This document shows, piece after piece, positions 43,404 through 51,606 of a stretch of DNA of 64,000 nucleotides (its first letter is position 1; each line of letters begins with the position of its first letter). This stretch comes from Streptomyces flavofungini (GTDB lineage Bacteria > Actinomycetota > Actinomycetes > Streptomycetales > Streptomycetaceae): the NCBI RefSeq assembly GCF_014650815.1, contig NZ_BMVR01000010.1:1-64000 (forward strand). Reading direction: 5' to 3'. The position numbers were made by a program, and so were the translations under genes. The notes under the pieces are model-generated. The model did no database searches. It saw only the letters and a program-made list of their open reading frames with translations, and had not been told where the DNA came from.

Positions 43404-44237
43404 ATGACGAACCAGCACGCCACCGCGACCGCCTTCCGCGCCCTGCACACCCCCGGTGCCCCGCTCGTCCTGCCCAACGCCTGGGACCTCGCGAGCGCCC
43501 GCGTCGTCGAGGCGGCCGGTGCGGCCGCCGTCGCCACCACCAGCGCGGGCCTCGCCTGGGCCCTGGGCGCCGCCGACGGCGACCGGCTGACCCGGGACCG
43601 GGCGCTCGCCGCCGTCGCCGCCATCACGGCCGCGGTCGAGGTGCCGGTGACCGCCGACATCGAGAGCGGCTACGCCGAGGACGCGGCGGGCGTCGCGGAC
43701 ACGGTGCGCGCCGCGCTCGCCGCCGGGGTGGTCGGCGTGAACATCGAGGACGCCCTGTACGGGACGGCCGAGCCGCTGCGGCCGGTCGCCGAGCAGGCGG
43801 AGCGGATCGCGGCCGCGCGCGGTGCCGCCGACGCGGCGGGCGTACCGCTGTTCGTGAACGCGCGCGTCGACACCTACCTGCGGGGCGTCGGCGAAGGCCC
43901 GGACGCCCGGCTCGCGCTGACCCTGGAGCGGGCCGCCGCGTTCCTCGCCGCGGGCGCGGACGGGGTCTTCGTGCCCGGCGCGGTGGCCCCGGACACGGTC
44001 AAGGCGCTGGTCGAGGGCGTCGACGGGCCGCTGAACATCATGGTGGGACCGGGCGCGCCGACGGTGGCGGACCTCGCCGGTCTCGGCGTCGCACGCGTCA
44101 GCGCCGGCTCGGGCATCGCACAGGCGGCCCACGCCCTGGTCCGCAGGGCCGCGCGGGAACTGCTGACCGAGGGGACGTACGAGTCGCTGGCGGGCGGGCT
44201 CGACTACGGGGAGCTCAACGGGCTGTTCGGCCGCTGA
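43404..44237 (+). CDS. Isocitrate lyase / PEP mutase family protein
   Basis: A 277-residue TIM-barrel protein of the PEP mutase / isocitrate lyase superfamily. It starts FRALHTPGAPLVLPNAWDLASARVVEAAGAAAVATTSAG and continues with VPVTADIESGYAED and GVVGVNIEDALY, the metal-site segments of this family, then VNARVDTYL. The lyase-type catalytic K-K-C-G-H loop is absent, so it is in the large uncharacterised oxaloacetate/2-methylisocitrate-lyase-like branch common in actinobacteria. No ribosome site is visible, suggesting leaderless or weak initiation. Confidence 0.85.
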   Translation: MTNQHATATAFRALHTPGAPLVLPNAWDLASARVVEAAGAAAVATTSAGLAWALGAADGDRLTRDRALAAVAAITAAVEVPVTADIESGYAEDAAGVADTVRAALAAGVVGVNIEDALYGTAEPLRPVAEQAERIAAARGAADAAGVPLFVNARVDTYLRGVGEGPDARLALTLERAAAFLAAGADGVFVPGAVAPDTVKALVEGVDGPLNIMVGPGAPTVADLAGLGVARVSAGSGIAQAAHALVRRAARELLTEGTYESLAGGLDYGELNGLFGR

Positions 44238-44294
44238 GACCGGGCGGAGGGGCGTCGTGGGTGCGGGGGGTCCGTCCGGTGCCGGGTCCCCCGC

Positions 44295-44708
44295 TCAGCA
44301 CGCGTCGCGCATCAGGTCGGCCAGATCCTGGTCCAGGTCGACGTGCAGGTGTTCCTGGCCGACCGGGACCAGGGCGGTCGTGCGCTGCAGGAAGCGGCGC
44401 AGGTCGCCGGTCTGGACGTGCACGATTGCGGTGCCTTCGGGGGCGTGGAACTCCAGGACCGTGCGGTCGTAGCCGTACGGCCGGACGCGCACGTCGCCGT
44501 CGCCCACCGCGTTCTCCACGCCGTGCGTGAGCAGTTCGCGGCCGAACGTCCAGTAGACCTCCACGCCCTCCAGCGTCGCCGGGGCCGGGAAGCTCATGCG
44601 CACGGCGAACGGGTCGCGCCCGTCGTAGTGCAGAGTGGCGGGAATCGTGGGCATCCGGGGCGCGGCGGCGACCAGGCGGGCCTCAACGGCTTGCTCGATG
44701 ACAGTGGA
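44295..44708 (-). CDS. ssgD: SsgA-like sporulation/cell division protein, SsgD-type
   Basis: A 137-residue SsgA-like protein (SALP), a family limited to sporulating actinomycetes that guides septum and cell-wall events. Typical features are IPATLHYDGRDPFAVRMSFPAPATLEGVEVYWTFGRELL, VRVRPYGYDRTVLEFHAPEGTAIVHV and a C-terminal DLDQDLADLM. The TTG at 44708 is chosen because GGGAGCAGG lies just upstream and the usual SALP N-terminus begins here; a GTG at 44756 would add 16 residues without a ribosome site. The name ssgD rests on sequence style and on its remembered position near the laccase region (SCO6722). Confidence 0.85.
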   Translation of the reverse strand, partial: STVIEQAVEARLVAAAPRMPTIPATLHYDGRDPFAVRMSFPAPATLEGVEVYWTFGRELLTHGVENAVGDGDVRVRPYGYDRTVLEFHAPEGTAIVHVQTGDLRRFLQRTTALVPVGQEHLHVDLDQDLADLMRDAC

Positions 44709-44955
44709 CAACGCCTGCTCCCTCAACTCTGACGGCTGGACGACCTGGGTGTGCACGACCGGGGTCGGACACTTGAATAGACGTTGGAAACGGAGGATCC
44801 GTGCACGCGAGGACCCCTCCGGAGGGAGTGACCTCTGTCACCGCGACACCCGGGGAACGCGACCGGTTCCCGCCGGCCTCCACCCGGGCGACCGCCGAAA
44901 GGCCCAGTACCGCCATCTGGACGAGGCCCCGGGGGTGGGCTAGCTTCGGCCCGCC

Positions 44956-46227
44956 ATGAGGGCCACGGGGCAGCTGGACCGGGAGGGGCGTGCGATGCGC
45001 GGGGTACGGAAAATGCGGGCGGGGCTGACGATGCGTACGGGGAATGCGGAATGTCCTCGGCAGGGGGTGGGCCCGGTGCGGTCCCGGTGGACGAGCCGTG
45101 GCGTGTGGGCCGGACTCGGTGCGGCGGCGCTCGCGCTGACGTCGGTCGCGGCGGTGCCGCCCGCGCGGGGCGAACCGTCGGCCTCAGCCGTGCGGGGCGA
45201 GCCGAGCGCCTCGCCGGTCTCCCTCGCGACCGGCGAGGCGAGCACCACGACCCGGCCCGCCTGGTCGCTCAAGGCCACCGGCACCGACGCCCGCTTCCGG
45301 GGCCTCGCCGCCGTCAGCCGCAGCACCGCGTGGACCGCCGGGACGAAGGGCACCGTGCTGCGCACGACCGACGGCGGCGCGAGCTGGCGGAACGTGTCGC
45401 CGCCCGGGGCCGAGGGTCTCGAATTCCGGGACGTCGAGGCGTTCGACGGGCGCCGCGCGGTGGTGCTCGCGATCGGCGAGGGCGAGGCGTCCCGGGTGCT
45501 GCGCACCGACGACGGCGGCGCCACCTGGACGGAGTCCTTCCGCAACACCGACGCCAAGGCGTTCTACGACTGCATGACGTTCTTCGACCGCCGCCACGGC
45601 CTCGCGCTGAGCGACCCCGTGAACGGCAAGTACCGCATCCTGTCGACCGCCGACGGCGGCCGCTCCTGGAAGGTGCTGCCCGACCGGGGCATGCCGAAGG
45701 CGCAGGAGGGCGAGTCGGCGTTCGCGGCGAGCGGCCAGTGCCTGGTCAACTCGGGCTCGCGCCATGTGTGGCTGGCGACGGGCGGGGCGGCCCGTGCGCG
45801 GGTGCTGCACTCGGCCGACCGGGGCCTGACGTGGACCGTCACGGACGCCCCGATCCCGGGCGGCGACCCGGCGCGCGGCGTCTTCGGCCTGGCCTTCCGC
45901 GACCGCGCGCACGGCATCGCCGTCGGCGGGGACTACCGCGCCGACCAGCAGTCGCCCCGCGCCGCCGCGACGACCACGAACGGCGGCCGCACCTGGCGGC
46001 CCGCCGCGAAGCCCGTCCCCGCGTACCGCTCCGGCGTCACCTGGCTCCCGCACAGCCGCCGCACGGCCCTCGCGGTCGGTCCCACCGGCACGGACCTCAC
46101 CACGGACGGCGGCCGGAGCTGGCGGACGGTGGACGGCGGTTCGTACGACACCGTCGACTGCGCGCGGGACCTGGGCTGCTGGGCGGCGGGGGAGAAGGGG
46201 CGCGTGGCGCGGCTCGAACGGGGCTGA
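44956..46227 (+). CDS. Exported YCF48/BNR-repeat beta-propeller protein
   Basis: A 423-residue protein with a long basic N-terminus, then a hydrophobic segment (VWAGLGAAALALTSVAAVPPARG) that acts as a signal peptide or anchor. The mature part contains sialidase-like Asp-box repeats: TTDGGASWRN, TDDGGATWTE, TADGGRSWKV, SADRGLTWTV, TTNGGRTWRP and TTDGGRSWRT, spaced about 45-60 residues, as in photosystem II stability factor YCF48-like propellers. No sialidase catalytic residues are evident. The start is uncertain: ATGs at 44956, 44995 and 45013 are in frame; TAGCTT lies ten bases before the first. Confidence 0.75.
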   Translation: MRATGQLDREGRAMRGVRKMRAGLTMRTGNAECPRQGVGPVRSRWTSRGVWAGLGAAALALTSVAAVPPARGEPSASAVRGEPSASPVSLATGEASTTTRPAWSLKATGTDARFRGLAAVSRSTAWTAGTKGTVLRTTDGGASWRNVSPPGAEGLEFRDVEAFDGRRAVVLAIGEGEASRVLRTDDGGATWTESFRNTDAKAFYDCMTFFDRRHGLALSDPVNGKYRILSTADGGRSWKVLPDRGMPKAQEGESAFAASGQCLVNSGSRHVWLATGGAARARVLHSADRGLTWTVTDAPIPGGDPARGVFGLAFRDRAHGIAVGGDYRADQQSPRAAATTTNGGRTWRPAAKPVPAYRSGVTWLPHSRRTALAVGPTGTDLTTDGGRSWRTVDGGSYDTVDCARDLGCWAAGEKGRVARLERG

Positions 46228-46233
46228 GACGGC

Positions 46234-46283
46234 GGCACCGGAACGAGGGGCCGGGCGTCCTGGGCGCCGCTCGCTCCGGTGCC
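46234..46283. terminator. Convergent terminator hairpin
   Basis: GGCACCGGA (46234-46242) pairs perfectly with TCCGGTGCC (46275-46283); inner GAG/CTC pairs extend the stem. It lies between the convergent YCF48-like and YciI genes. Confidence 0.6.
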
Positions 46284-46304
46284 CGTCGGGCCGCCGAGCC
46301 GGAT

Positions 46305-46604
46305 TCAGCCCGGCAACTGCTGCCGGTACGCGGCCAGTTCGGGCGCCGTCTTCGTCGCCAGGAACTCCGTGACGCGGTACGCGCACACACCGCCGACGGT
46401 GAACGGATCGCTCGCCGCGAGCCGTTCGATCTCTTCGCGGCTGTCGCCCACGGCCAGGATCACGCCGCCGTCGCGCGGGTTCTTGCGTCCCGACGCGATG
46501 AAGACTCCGGCCGCGTACTGCTCGTCCAGCCAGGCGACATGATCGGCGAGCAGGGCGTCGACGCGGTCGACCGGGGCGGTGTAGGTCAGCTCCATCACAA
46601 ACAT
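46305..46604 (-). CDS. YciI-family protein
   Basis: A 99-residue ferredoxin-like alpha/beta protein. It shows the family features FVMELTYTAPVDRVDALLADHVAWLDEQ, the conserved His (DH) near residue 22, FIASGRKNPRDGGVILA and an SDPFTVGG segment containing the usual conserved Asp-Pro. YciI proteins resemble muconolactone isomerase in fold, but the role of this subgroup is unknown. It is monocistronic, and its start is close to the divergent endonuclease V gene. Confidence 0.85.
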   Translation of the reverse strand: MFVMELTYTAPVDRVDALLADHVAWLDEQYAAGVFIASGRKNPRDGGVILAVGDSREEIERLAASDPFTVGGVCAYRVTEFLATKTAPELAAYRQQLPG

Positions 46605-46687
46605 GATCGCGAGGCTACCCCGGCGCCGTCGGCGGGACCGGACCGGACCGCCCGTCGCTTCTGCCGACGGCTTAGGCTCGGCCCATC

Positions 46688-47452
46688 ATGAACACGCCCG
46701 CCACACCCACGCCCAGCACGCCCACGCCCAGCACGCCCACGCCCAGCACGCCCACGCCCGCCGCTATCCCGCCTCTGCCCGCCGACTGGCCCGCTGACGA
46801 GTCGGCGGCCCGCGCCGTCCAGGACGCCCTGCGCGAGCGGGTCGTGCGCGACGAGTCCGGGCCCCGGCCCGGCACCGGCCACGTCACGGGCGTGGACGTC
46901 GCCTACGACGACGAGCGCGACGTGGTCGCCGCGGCCGTCGTGGTGCTGGACGGGGCGAGCCTGGAGGTGGTCGAGGAGGCGACGGCGGTCGGCCAGGTCG
47001 CCTTCCCTTACGTTCCGGGCCTGTTGGCGTTCCGGGAGGTCCCGGCGGTCCTCGCGGCGCTGGACGCGCTGACGGCCGACCCGGGGCTCGTCGTGTGCGA
47101 CGGGTACGGCGTCGCGCACCCGCGCCGCTGCGGGCTCGCCAGCCACCTCGGGGTGCTGACCGGGCGGCCCACGATCGGCGTCGCCAAGAACCCGTTCACG
47201 TTCGCGTACGAGGCGCCCGGCGCCGCCCGCGGCAGCGCGGCGCCGCTGCTCGACGGCGCGGAGGAGGTCGGCAGCGCGCTGCGCACCCGGGAGGGCGTCA
47301 AGCCGGTGTTCGTCTCGGTCGGCCACCGGGTGACCCTCGCCGACGCCCGCGCCCACACCCTCCACCTCACCCCGCGCTACCGCCTTCCGGAGACCACCCG
47401 CAGGGCGGACGCGCTGTGCCGGGCGGCACTGCGGGAGGCGACGGGCGCCTGA
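46688..47452 (+). CDS. nfi: Endonuclease V with repetitive N-terminal extension
   Basis: A 254-residue deoxyinosine 3'-endonuclease. Catalytic and binding features are GVDVAYDD (metal-binding Asp), FPYVPGLLAFRE (Glu), VCDGYGVAHPRRCGLASHLGV (Asp and His) and IGVAKN (Lys), all family-typical. It cuts next to deaminated adenine and works alone. The first 28 residues are a Thr-Pro-Ser repeat encoded by 15-base tandem units (46706-46750), not part of the nuclease fold; length without it is near the usual 225. TAGGCT nine bases before ATG suggests a leaderless transcript. Confidence 0.92.
   Translation: MNTPATPTPSTPTPSTPTPSTPTPAAIPPLPADWPADESAARAVQDALRERVVRDESGPRPGTGHVTGVDVAYDDERDVVAAAVVVLDGASLEVVEEATAVGQVAFPYVPGLLAFREVPAVLAALDALTADPGLVVCDGYGVAHPRRCGLASHLGVLTGRPTIGVAKNPFTFAYEAPGAARGSAAPLLDGAEEVGSALRTREGVKPVFVSVGHRVTLADARAHTLHLTPRYRLPETTRRADALCRAALREATGA
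46706..46750 (+). repeat. 15-base tandem repeat encoding Thr-Pro-Ser units in the endonuclease V gene
   Basis: Three perfect copies of CCCACGCCCAGCACG plus a partial fourth, in frame, giving the TPTPS repeat at the protein N-terminus. Confidence 0.9.
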
Positions 47453-47538
47453 CGCGGGCCGTACGCCGCATCCGACGGGCACGCCGCACGCGACCCGGCA
47501 CCAGGCACCGCACGCCGCACGCCGCCCCGCCCTCCACG

Positions 47539-48726
47539 TCACCGCACCGCAGCCACCCGGAACCCGATCCCCGCGTCCACGAGCCGCTTCGTCAGCGCGT
47601 CGCCCATCGCCACCACCGTGGTCACCTGGCCCGCGACGGCGGGGAGTTCGTCCAGGGCCAGGGACATCGCGCCCTCGGCGAGGATCTTCGCGGTCTCGCC
47701 GTAGCCGGGGTCGCCGCCCCAGACCTCGGTGAAGACCCGCTTGCCGCCGCCCTCGCCGACGAAGCGCATGGAGAACCAACTCGTCGCACGGCGGGCCGCG
47801 TCGGGTCCCTCGCCGGGCTTGAGGAGGCCGGCGAGCCAGCGCCGCGCGGGCGGGACCTGGGCCGCGGTGAACAGCGCGCCCGCGGCCGCCACCCCGCCGA
47901 GGGCGACGGGGAGCGACTTCACGGCGGCGTAGTGGCGGTAGCGGAAGTCGGGGCCGTAGCGGGGCAGTGCCCGCGCGGAACGCGCCACGATCTGCGGGTC
48001 AATGGTCGGCAGCGGCAGCGCCCAGGCGCCGATCTCCCCGGCGTACCGGGGGCCGCCCGCCGGGGTGGACGCCCGGCGCTCCACCAGCCGCGGCTCGTGC
48101 CGGCGACGGTCGCGCGCGGCGGACAGCAGCTGCGGCCCGCGCGCGAACTGCTGGAGCGCGGAGGAGAACGTACCGCCGGAGAAGCGCGCGTCGGCGCTGA
48201 TGAACCCGTCGACGCGCAGCGGCACGTCCTCGGGGAGCTGCCGCACGGTGTAGTACGCGCCCAGGTCGTGCGGCACGGAGTCGAAGCCGCAGGCGTGCAC
48301 CAGGCGCGCGCCGGTCTCCCGCGCGCGGGCGTCGTGCCGCACGTACATGAGGTCGACGAACTCCGGCTCGCCGCACAGGTCGACGTAGTCCGTCCCGGCC
48401 TCCGCGCACGCGGCCACCAGGTCCTGTCCGTGGCTGAGGTACGGGCCGACGGTGCTCGCCACCACGCGCGCCCCCGCCGCCAGCTCCCGCAGCGTCGCCG
48501 GGTCGGTGGCGTCCGCGAGCACGACGGGCAGCTCCGCGCAGCCCGGACGGTCCGCCGCGAGGTGCTCCCGCAGCCGCCGCAGCTTGGCCGCGTCGCGCCC
48601 GGCGATGGCCCAGCGCAGGGTGTCGGGGGCGTGCGCGGAGAGGTACTCGGCGGTCAGCGCCCCCACGAAACTCGTGGCTCCGAAGAGCACGATGTCGTAG
48701 GGACGGTCCTTGTCATGACTGGTCAT
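47539..48726 (-). CDS. Saccharopine dehydrogenase-like / trans-acting enoyl reductase family protein
   Basis: A 395-residue protein with an N-terminal Rossmann motif VLFGATSFVGALTAEYL, then GRDAAKLRRL, STVGPYLSHGQDLVAACAEAGTDYVDLCGEPEFVDLMY and HACGFDSVPHDLGAYY, all characteristic of the saccharopine dehydrogenase NADP-binding family. The same family includes the mycobacterial trans-acting enoyl reductase used in phenolic glycolipid and PDIM synthesis. Its substrate here is unknown; no polyketide synthase is nearby. A hydrophobic segment near 275-290 may contact the membrane. GAGAGG precedes the ATG. Confidence 0.82.
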   Translation of the reverse strand: MTSHDKDRPYDIVLFGATSFVGALTAEYLSAHAPDTLRWAIAGRDAAKLRRLREHLAADRPGCAELPVVLADATDPATLRELAAGARVVASTVGPYLSHGQDLVAACAEAGTDYVDLCGEPEFVDLMYVRHDARARETGARLVHACGFDSVPHDLGAYYTVRQLPEDVPLRVDGFISADARFSGGTFSSALQQFARGPQLLSAARDRRRHEPRLVERRASTPAGGPRYAGEIGAWALPLPTIDPQIVARSARALPRYGPDFRYRHYAAVKSLPVALGGVAAAGALFTAAQVPPARRWLAGLLKPGEGPDAARRATSWFSMRFVGEGGGKRVFTEVWGGDPGYGETAKILAEGAMSLALDELPAVAGQVTTVVAMGDALTKRLVDAGIGFRVAAVR

Positions 48727-48808
48727 GGCACCTCTCAGCCGTGTGTCCCGCGCCGTTGTCGGTGGCTGAGGCTAGCGTGAACGAGCGGGTCCCGAACGAG
48801 GAGGTGCC

Positions 48809-49234
48809 ATGGCGGACACGGCAGGGCCGCAGCCGGGGAAGGTGTCGAGGAAGCCGTCGAGGGCCGCGCTGGCCAAGTGGGAGCGGGTGCGGTCCTTCGC
48901 GCTCGGGCTGCCGGGCGCCGTCGAGGAGTTCCCCTGGGGGGAGAGCGTCGCGAAGGTTCACAAGAAAGTGTTCGTCTTCCTCGGGGTCGACGACGGCAGC
49001 TGTCCGCTGGCCGTCACGGTCAAGCTCACCGACGAGGCGGCGCACGCCCACGCGCTGACCAGCCCGGGCGCCGAACCTGCGGGGTACGGCCTGGGCAGGT
49101 CCGGCTGGGTGCGGGTCCCGCTGGCGGCCGAGGGCGCCCCGGCCGCGGACCTGCTGTGCGACTGGGTCGAGGAGAGCTATCGGACGATCGCACCGAAGAA
49201 GCGCGTGGCGGAACTGGAGGAGCGCGCCACATGA
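48809..49234 (+). CDS. MmcQ/YjbR family protein
   Basis: A 141-residue protein of the MmcQ/YjbR fold (double-wing, DNA-binding-like). It shows SFALGLPGAVEEFPWGESVAKVHKKVFVFLG, ALTSPGAEPAGYGLGRSGWVRVPL and a C-terminal ESYRTIAPKKRVAEL. The first 20 residues are a basic extension. An excellent ribosome site (GAGGAGG) precedes the ATG. Function is not established for the family. It is divergent from the saccharopine dehydrogenase-like gene by 82 bases and precedes the acyl-CoA racemase operon by 137 bases. Confidence 0.85.
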   Translation: MADTAGPQPGKVSRKPSRAALAKWERVRSFALGLPGAVEEFPWGESVAKVHKKVFVFLGVDDGSCPLAVTVKLTDEAAHAHALTSPGAEPAGYGLGRSGWVRVPLAAEGAPAADLLCDWVEESYRTIAPKKRVAELEERAT

Positions 49235-49273
49235 GGCTTCGCGCCCCCCAGGCGGACGCCCCCTGACCGACTC

Positions 49274-49298
49274 CTTGGCTAAGCGCTTGCTCGCCAAG
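49274..49298. promoter_or_regulatory. Palindromic element upstream of the acyl-CoA racemase operon
   Basis: AAGCGCTT (49281-49288) is a perfect 8-base palindrome flanked by the inverted arms CTTGGC (49274-49279) and GCCAAG (49293-49298). It is 74-98 bases upstream of the first gene and resembles TetR-type operators in front of fatty-acid genes in actinobacteria. Confidence 0.45.
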
Positions 49299-49371
49299 GG
49301 CTTGTGCGGAGTGGAACACGTTCTTAGCATCACTGGTGTTACATCGGTTGTGTCACAGTGCTGGGGGCTCA

Positions 49372-50571
49372 ATGGCAGTGCCGGACAAGGGCGTTCACGG
49401 ACCGCTCGCCGGGGTGCGCGTGGTCGAGCTGGCGGGCATCGGACCCGGCCCGTTCGCCGCCATGCTGCTCGCCGACCTCGGCGCCGACGTCGTGCGCGTC
49501 GACCGGCCCGGCGGCGGCGGACTCGCGATCGACCCGGCGTACGACGTCACCAACCGGAACAAGCGCAGCGTCGTCGTCGACCTCAAGGCCCCCGAGGGCC
49601 CGGCCCGCGTCCTCGACCTGGTCGCCCGCGCGGACGTGCTGATCGAGGGCTACCGCCCGGGGGTCGCCGAGCGCCTCGGCGTCGGCCCCGCGCCCTGCCA
49701 CGCACGCAACCCCCGGCTCGTCTACGGCCGCATGACGGGCTGGGGCCAAGAGGGCCCGCTCGCCCAGCGCGCCGGGCACGACATCGCGTACATCGCCCTG
49801 ACCGGCACCCTCGGCATGATCGGCGCCCCGGGGGAGCCGCCCACCGTCCCCGCGAACCTCCTCGGGGACTACGCGGGCGGCTCGCTGTACCTGGTCGTCG
49901 GCGTCCTCGCCGCCCTGCACCACGCGCGGTCCACCGGCGCCGGGCAGGTCGTGGACGCGGCGATCGTCGACGGCACCGCGCATCTGTCCGCGATGATCCG
50001 CGGCATGCTCGCGGCCGGCAGCTGGCAGGACCGCAGGGGCGCGAACCTCCTCGACGGCGGCTGCCCGTTCTACGGCACCTACGCGACCGCGGACGGCGAG
50101 CACATGGCCGTCGGCGCCCTGGAGCAGCAGTTCTACGACGAGTTCATCGCCCTCATCGGCCTCGGCGAGGTCGCGCCCGCCCGTAAGGACCTGGCGCGCT
50201 GGGGCGAGCTGCGGGAGGCCGTGGCCGCCCGGTTCCGGACGCGTACGCGCGCGGAGTGGACGGCTGTCTTCGAGGGCTCCGACGCCTGCGTGGCGCCCGT
50301 GCTCTCGCTCCGGGAGGCCCCGGAGCACCCGCACCTCGCCGCCCGCGGCACCTTCACCGACCACAGCGGGATCACCCAGCCCGCGCCCGCCCCGCGCTTC
50401 TCCGCGACGCCCGCGTCCGTGCGTTCGGGCCCCGCGCAGCCCGGCGCTGACACGGCGGCCGTGGCCCACGACTGGGACGTACCGGACCTGCTCGCCCCGG
50501 ACGCACGCGGCCCGGGCCCGGCCGCCCGGGACACACCCGCACCACCCCACCCCACCCAGGAAGGCGCTTGA
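49372..50571 (+). CDS. mcr: Alpha-methylacyl-CoA racemase (CaiB/BaiF family)
   Basis: A 399-residue family III CoA-transferase fold protein of the AMACR group. The start region LAGIGPGPFAAMLLADLGADVVRVDRPGG is nearly identical in style to mycobacterial MCR, and the catalytic pair His136 (AGHDIAY) and Asp166 (GDYAGG) keeps the 30-residue spacing of His126/Asp156 in MCR. It epimerises 2-methyl-branched acyl-CoAs (pristanoyl-CoA, sterol side chains) so that S-specific acyl-CoA dehydrogenase can act. The Ala/Pro-rich C-terminal 60 residues are variable. GGGGG precedes the ATG, and the stop overlaps the LLM gene start by one base. Confidence 0.9.
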   Translation: MAVPDKGVHGPLAGVRVVELAGIGPGPFAAMLLADLGADVVRVDRPGGGGLAIDPAYDVTNRNKRSVVVDLKAPEGPARVLDLVARADVLIEGYRPGVAERLGVGPAPCHARNPRLVYGRMTGWGQEGPLAQRAGHDIAYIALTGTLGMIGAPGEPPTVPANLLGDYAGGSLYLVVGVLAALHHARSTGAGQVVDAAIVDGTAHLSAMIRGMLAAGSWQDRRGANLLDGGCPFYGTYATADGEHMAVGALEQQFYDEFIALIGLGEVAPARKDLARWGELREAVAARFRTRTRAEWTAVFEGSDACVAPVLSLREAPEHPHLAARGTFTDHSGITQPAPAPRFSATPASVRSGPAQPGADTAAVAHDWDVPDLLAPDARGPGPAARDTPAPPHPTQEGA

Positions 50572-51584
50572 TGGAGATCTCCACCCCGCTCGCCTACGCG
50601 GGCGACCCCCGCGAGGGCGCCGACGCCGTCGCCGCCCTGGAACGGGCGGGCCTCGACGCCGTCTGGGTCGCCGAGGCGTACGGCTTCGACTCGCCCACGA
50701 TCATGGGCTATCTGGCCGCCCGCACCGAGCGGATGCGCATCGGCGCCGGGATCCTCAACGTCTACTCGCGCACCCCCGCCCTCATCGCCCAGACCGCCGC
50801 CGGGCTGGACGCGATCTCCGGCGGCCGCGCGCTCATCGGCCTCGGCGCGTCCGGGCCGCAGGTCGTCGAGGGCTGGCACGGCAAGGCGTACGACAAGCCG
50901 CTCGGCCGCACCCGCGAGACCATCGAGCTGACCCGCCGCATCCTGCGCCGCGAGGTCATCGACCACCACGGCATCACCGACATGCCGCGCCCCGGCGGCC
51001 TCGGCAAGCCCCTGAAGATCCTCACCAGACCCGTCCGCGCCGAAGTGCCGCTGTACGTCGCCTCCCTGGGCCCCGCGAACGTCCGCATGACCGCCGAGAT
51101 CGCCGACGGCTGGCTGCCCACGCTCTTCCTGCCGGAGAAGGCGCACGAGGTCTGGGGCGCGCCCCTCGCCGAGGGCCGCGCCCGGCGCGATCCGGCGCTC
51201 GGCCCGCTCCAGGTCGTCGCGGGCGGACTGCTCGCCATCGGCGACGACGCGGCGGCCGCCCGCGACCTCGCCCGACCGCAGATCGCCCTCTACGTAGGCG
51301 GCATGGGCGCCGTGGGCAAGAACTTCTACAACGACCTGGCGGTCGCGTACGGCTACGAGAAGGAGGCCGCGCGCATCCAGGAGCTGTACCTGGCCGGGCG
51401 CAAGAAGGAGGCCGAGGCCGCCGTGCCCGACGAGTTCTGCGAACTCATGTCGCTGTGCGGCCCCGCGGGTTACGTCCGCGAGCGCGTCGAGGTGTTCCGC
51501 GCCGCGGGCGTCACCATGCTCAACGTCGTACCGGTCGGACCCGACCCGGCCGGGCTCATCGAAACCGTCAAGGGATGGCTCTAG
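50571..51584 (+). CDS. LLM-class F420-dependent oxidoreductase
   Basis: A 337-residue luciferase-like TIM-barrel protein (MEISTPLAYAG, AGLDAVWVAEAYGFDSPTIMGYLAARTERMRIGAGIL, YVASLGPANVRMTAEIADGWLP) of the F420-dependent branch common in actinobacteria. AGGAAGG precedes the ATG, which shares one base with the racemase stop, so it is coupled to it and probably takes part in the same acyl-CoA pathway, perhaps as a redox step on an unsaturated or hydroxy intermediate. The substrate cannot be told from sequence. Confidence 0.86.
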   Translation: MEISTPLAYAGDPREGADAVAALERAGLDAVWVAEAYGFDSPTIMGYLAARTERMRIGAGILNVYSRTPALIAQTAAGLDAISGGRALIGLGASGPQVVEGWHGKAYDKPLGRTRETIELTRRILRREVIDHHGITDMPRPGGLGKPLKILTRPVRAEVPLYVASLGPANVRMTAEIADGWLPTLFLPEKAHEVWGAPLAEGRARRDPALGPLQVVAGGLLAIGDDAAAARDLARPQIALYVGGMGAVGKNFYNDLAVAYGYEKEAARIQELYLAGRKKEAEAAVPDEFCELMSLCGPAGYVRERVEVFRAAGVTMLNVVPVGPDPAGLIETVKGWL

Positions 51585-51606
51585 GGCCGAGGAGGTCCAC
51601 AGACAC

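Noticed and set aside
44264..44290. Terminator between the PEP-mutase-like gene and ssgD
   Set aside because: The pairing GGGGG/CCCCC is only five or six bases with mismatches inside; too weak to list.
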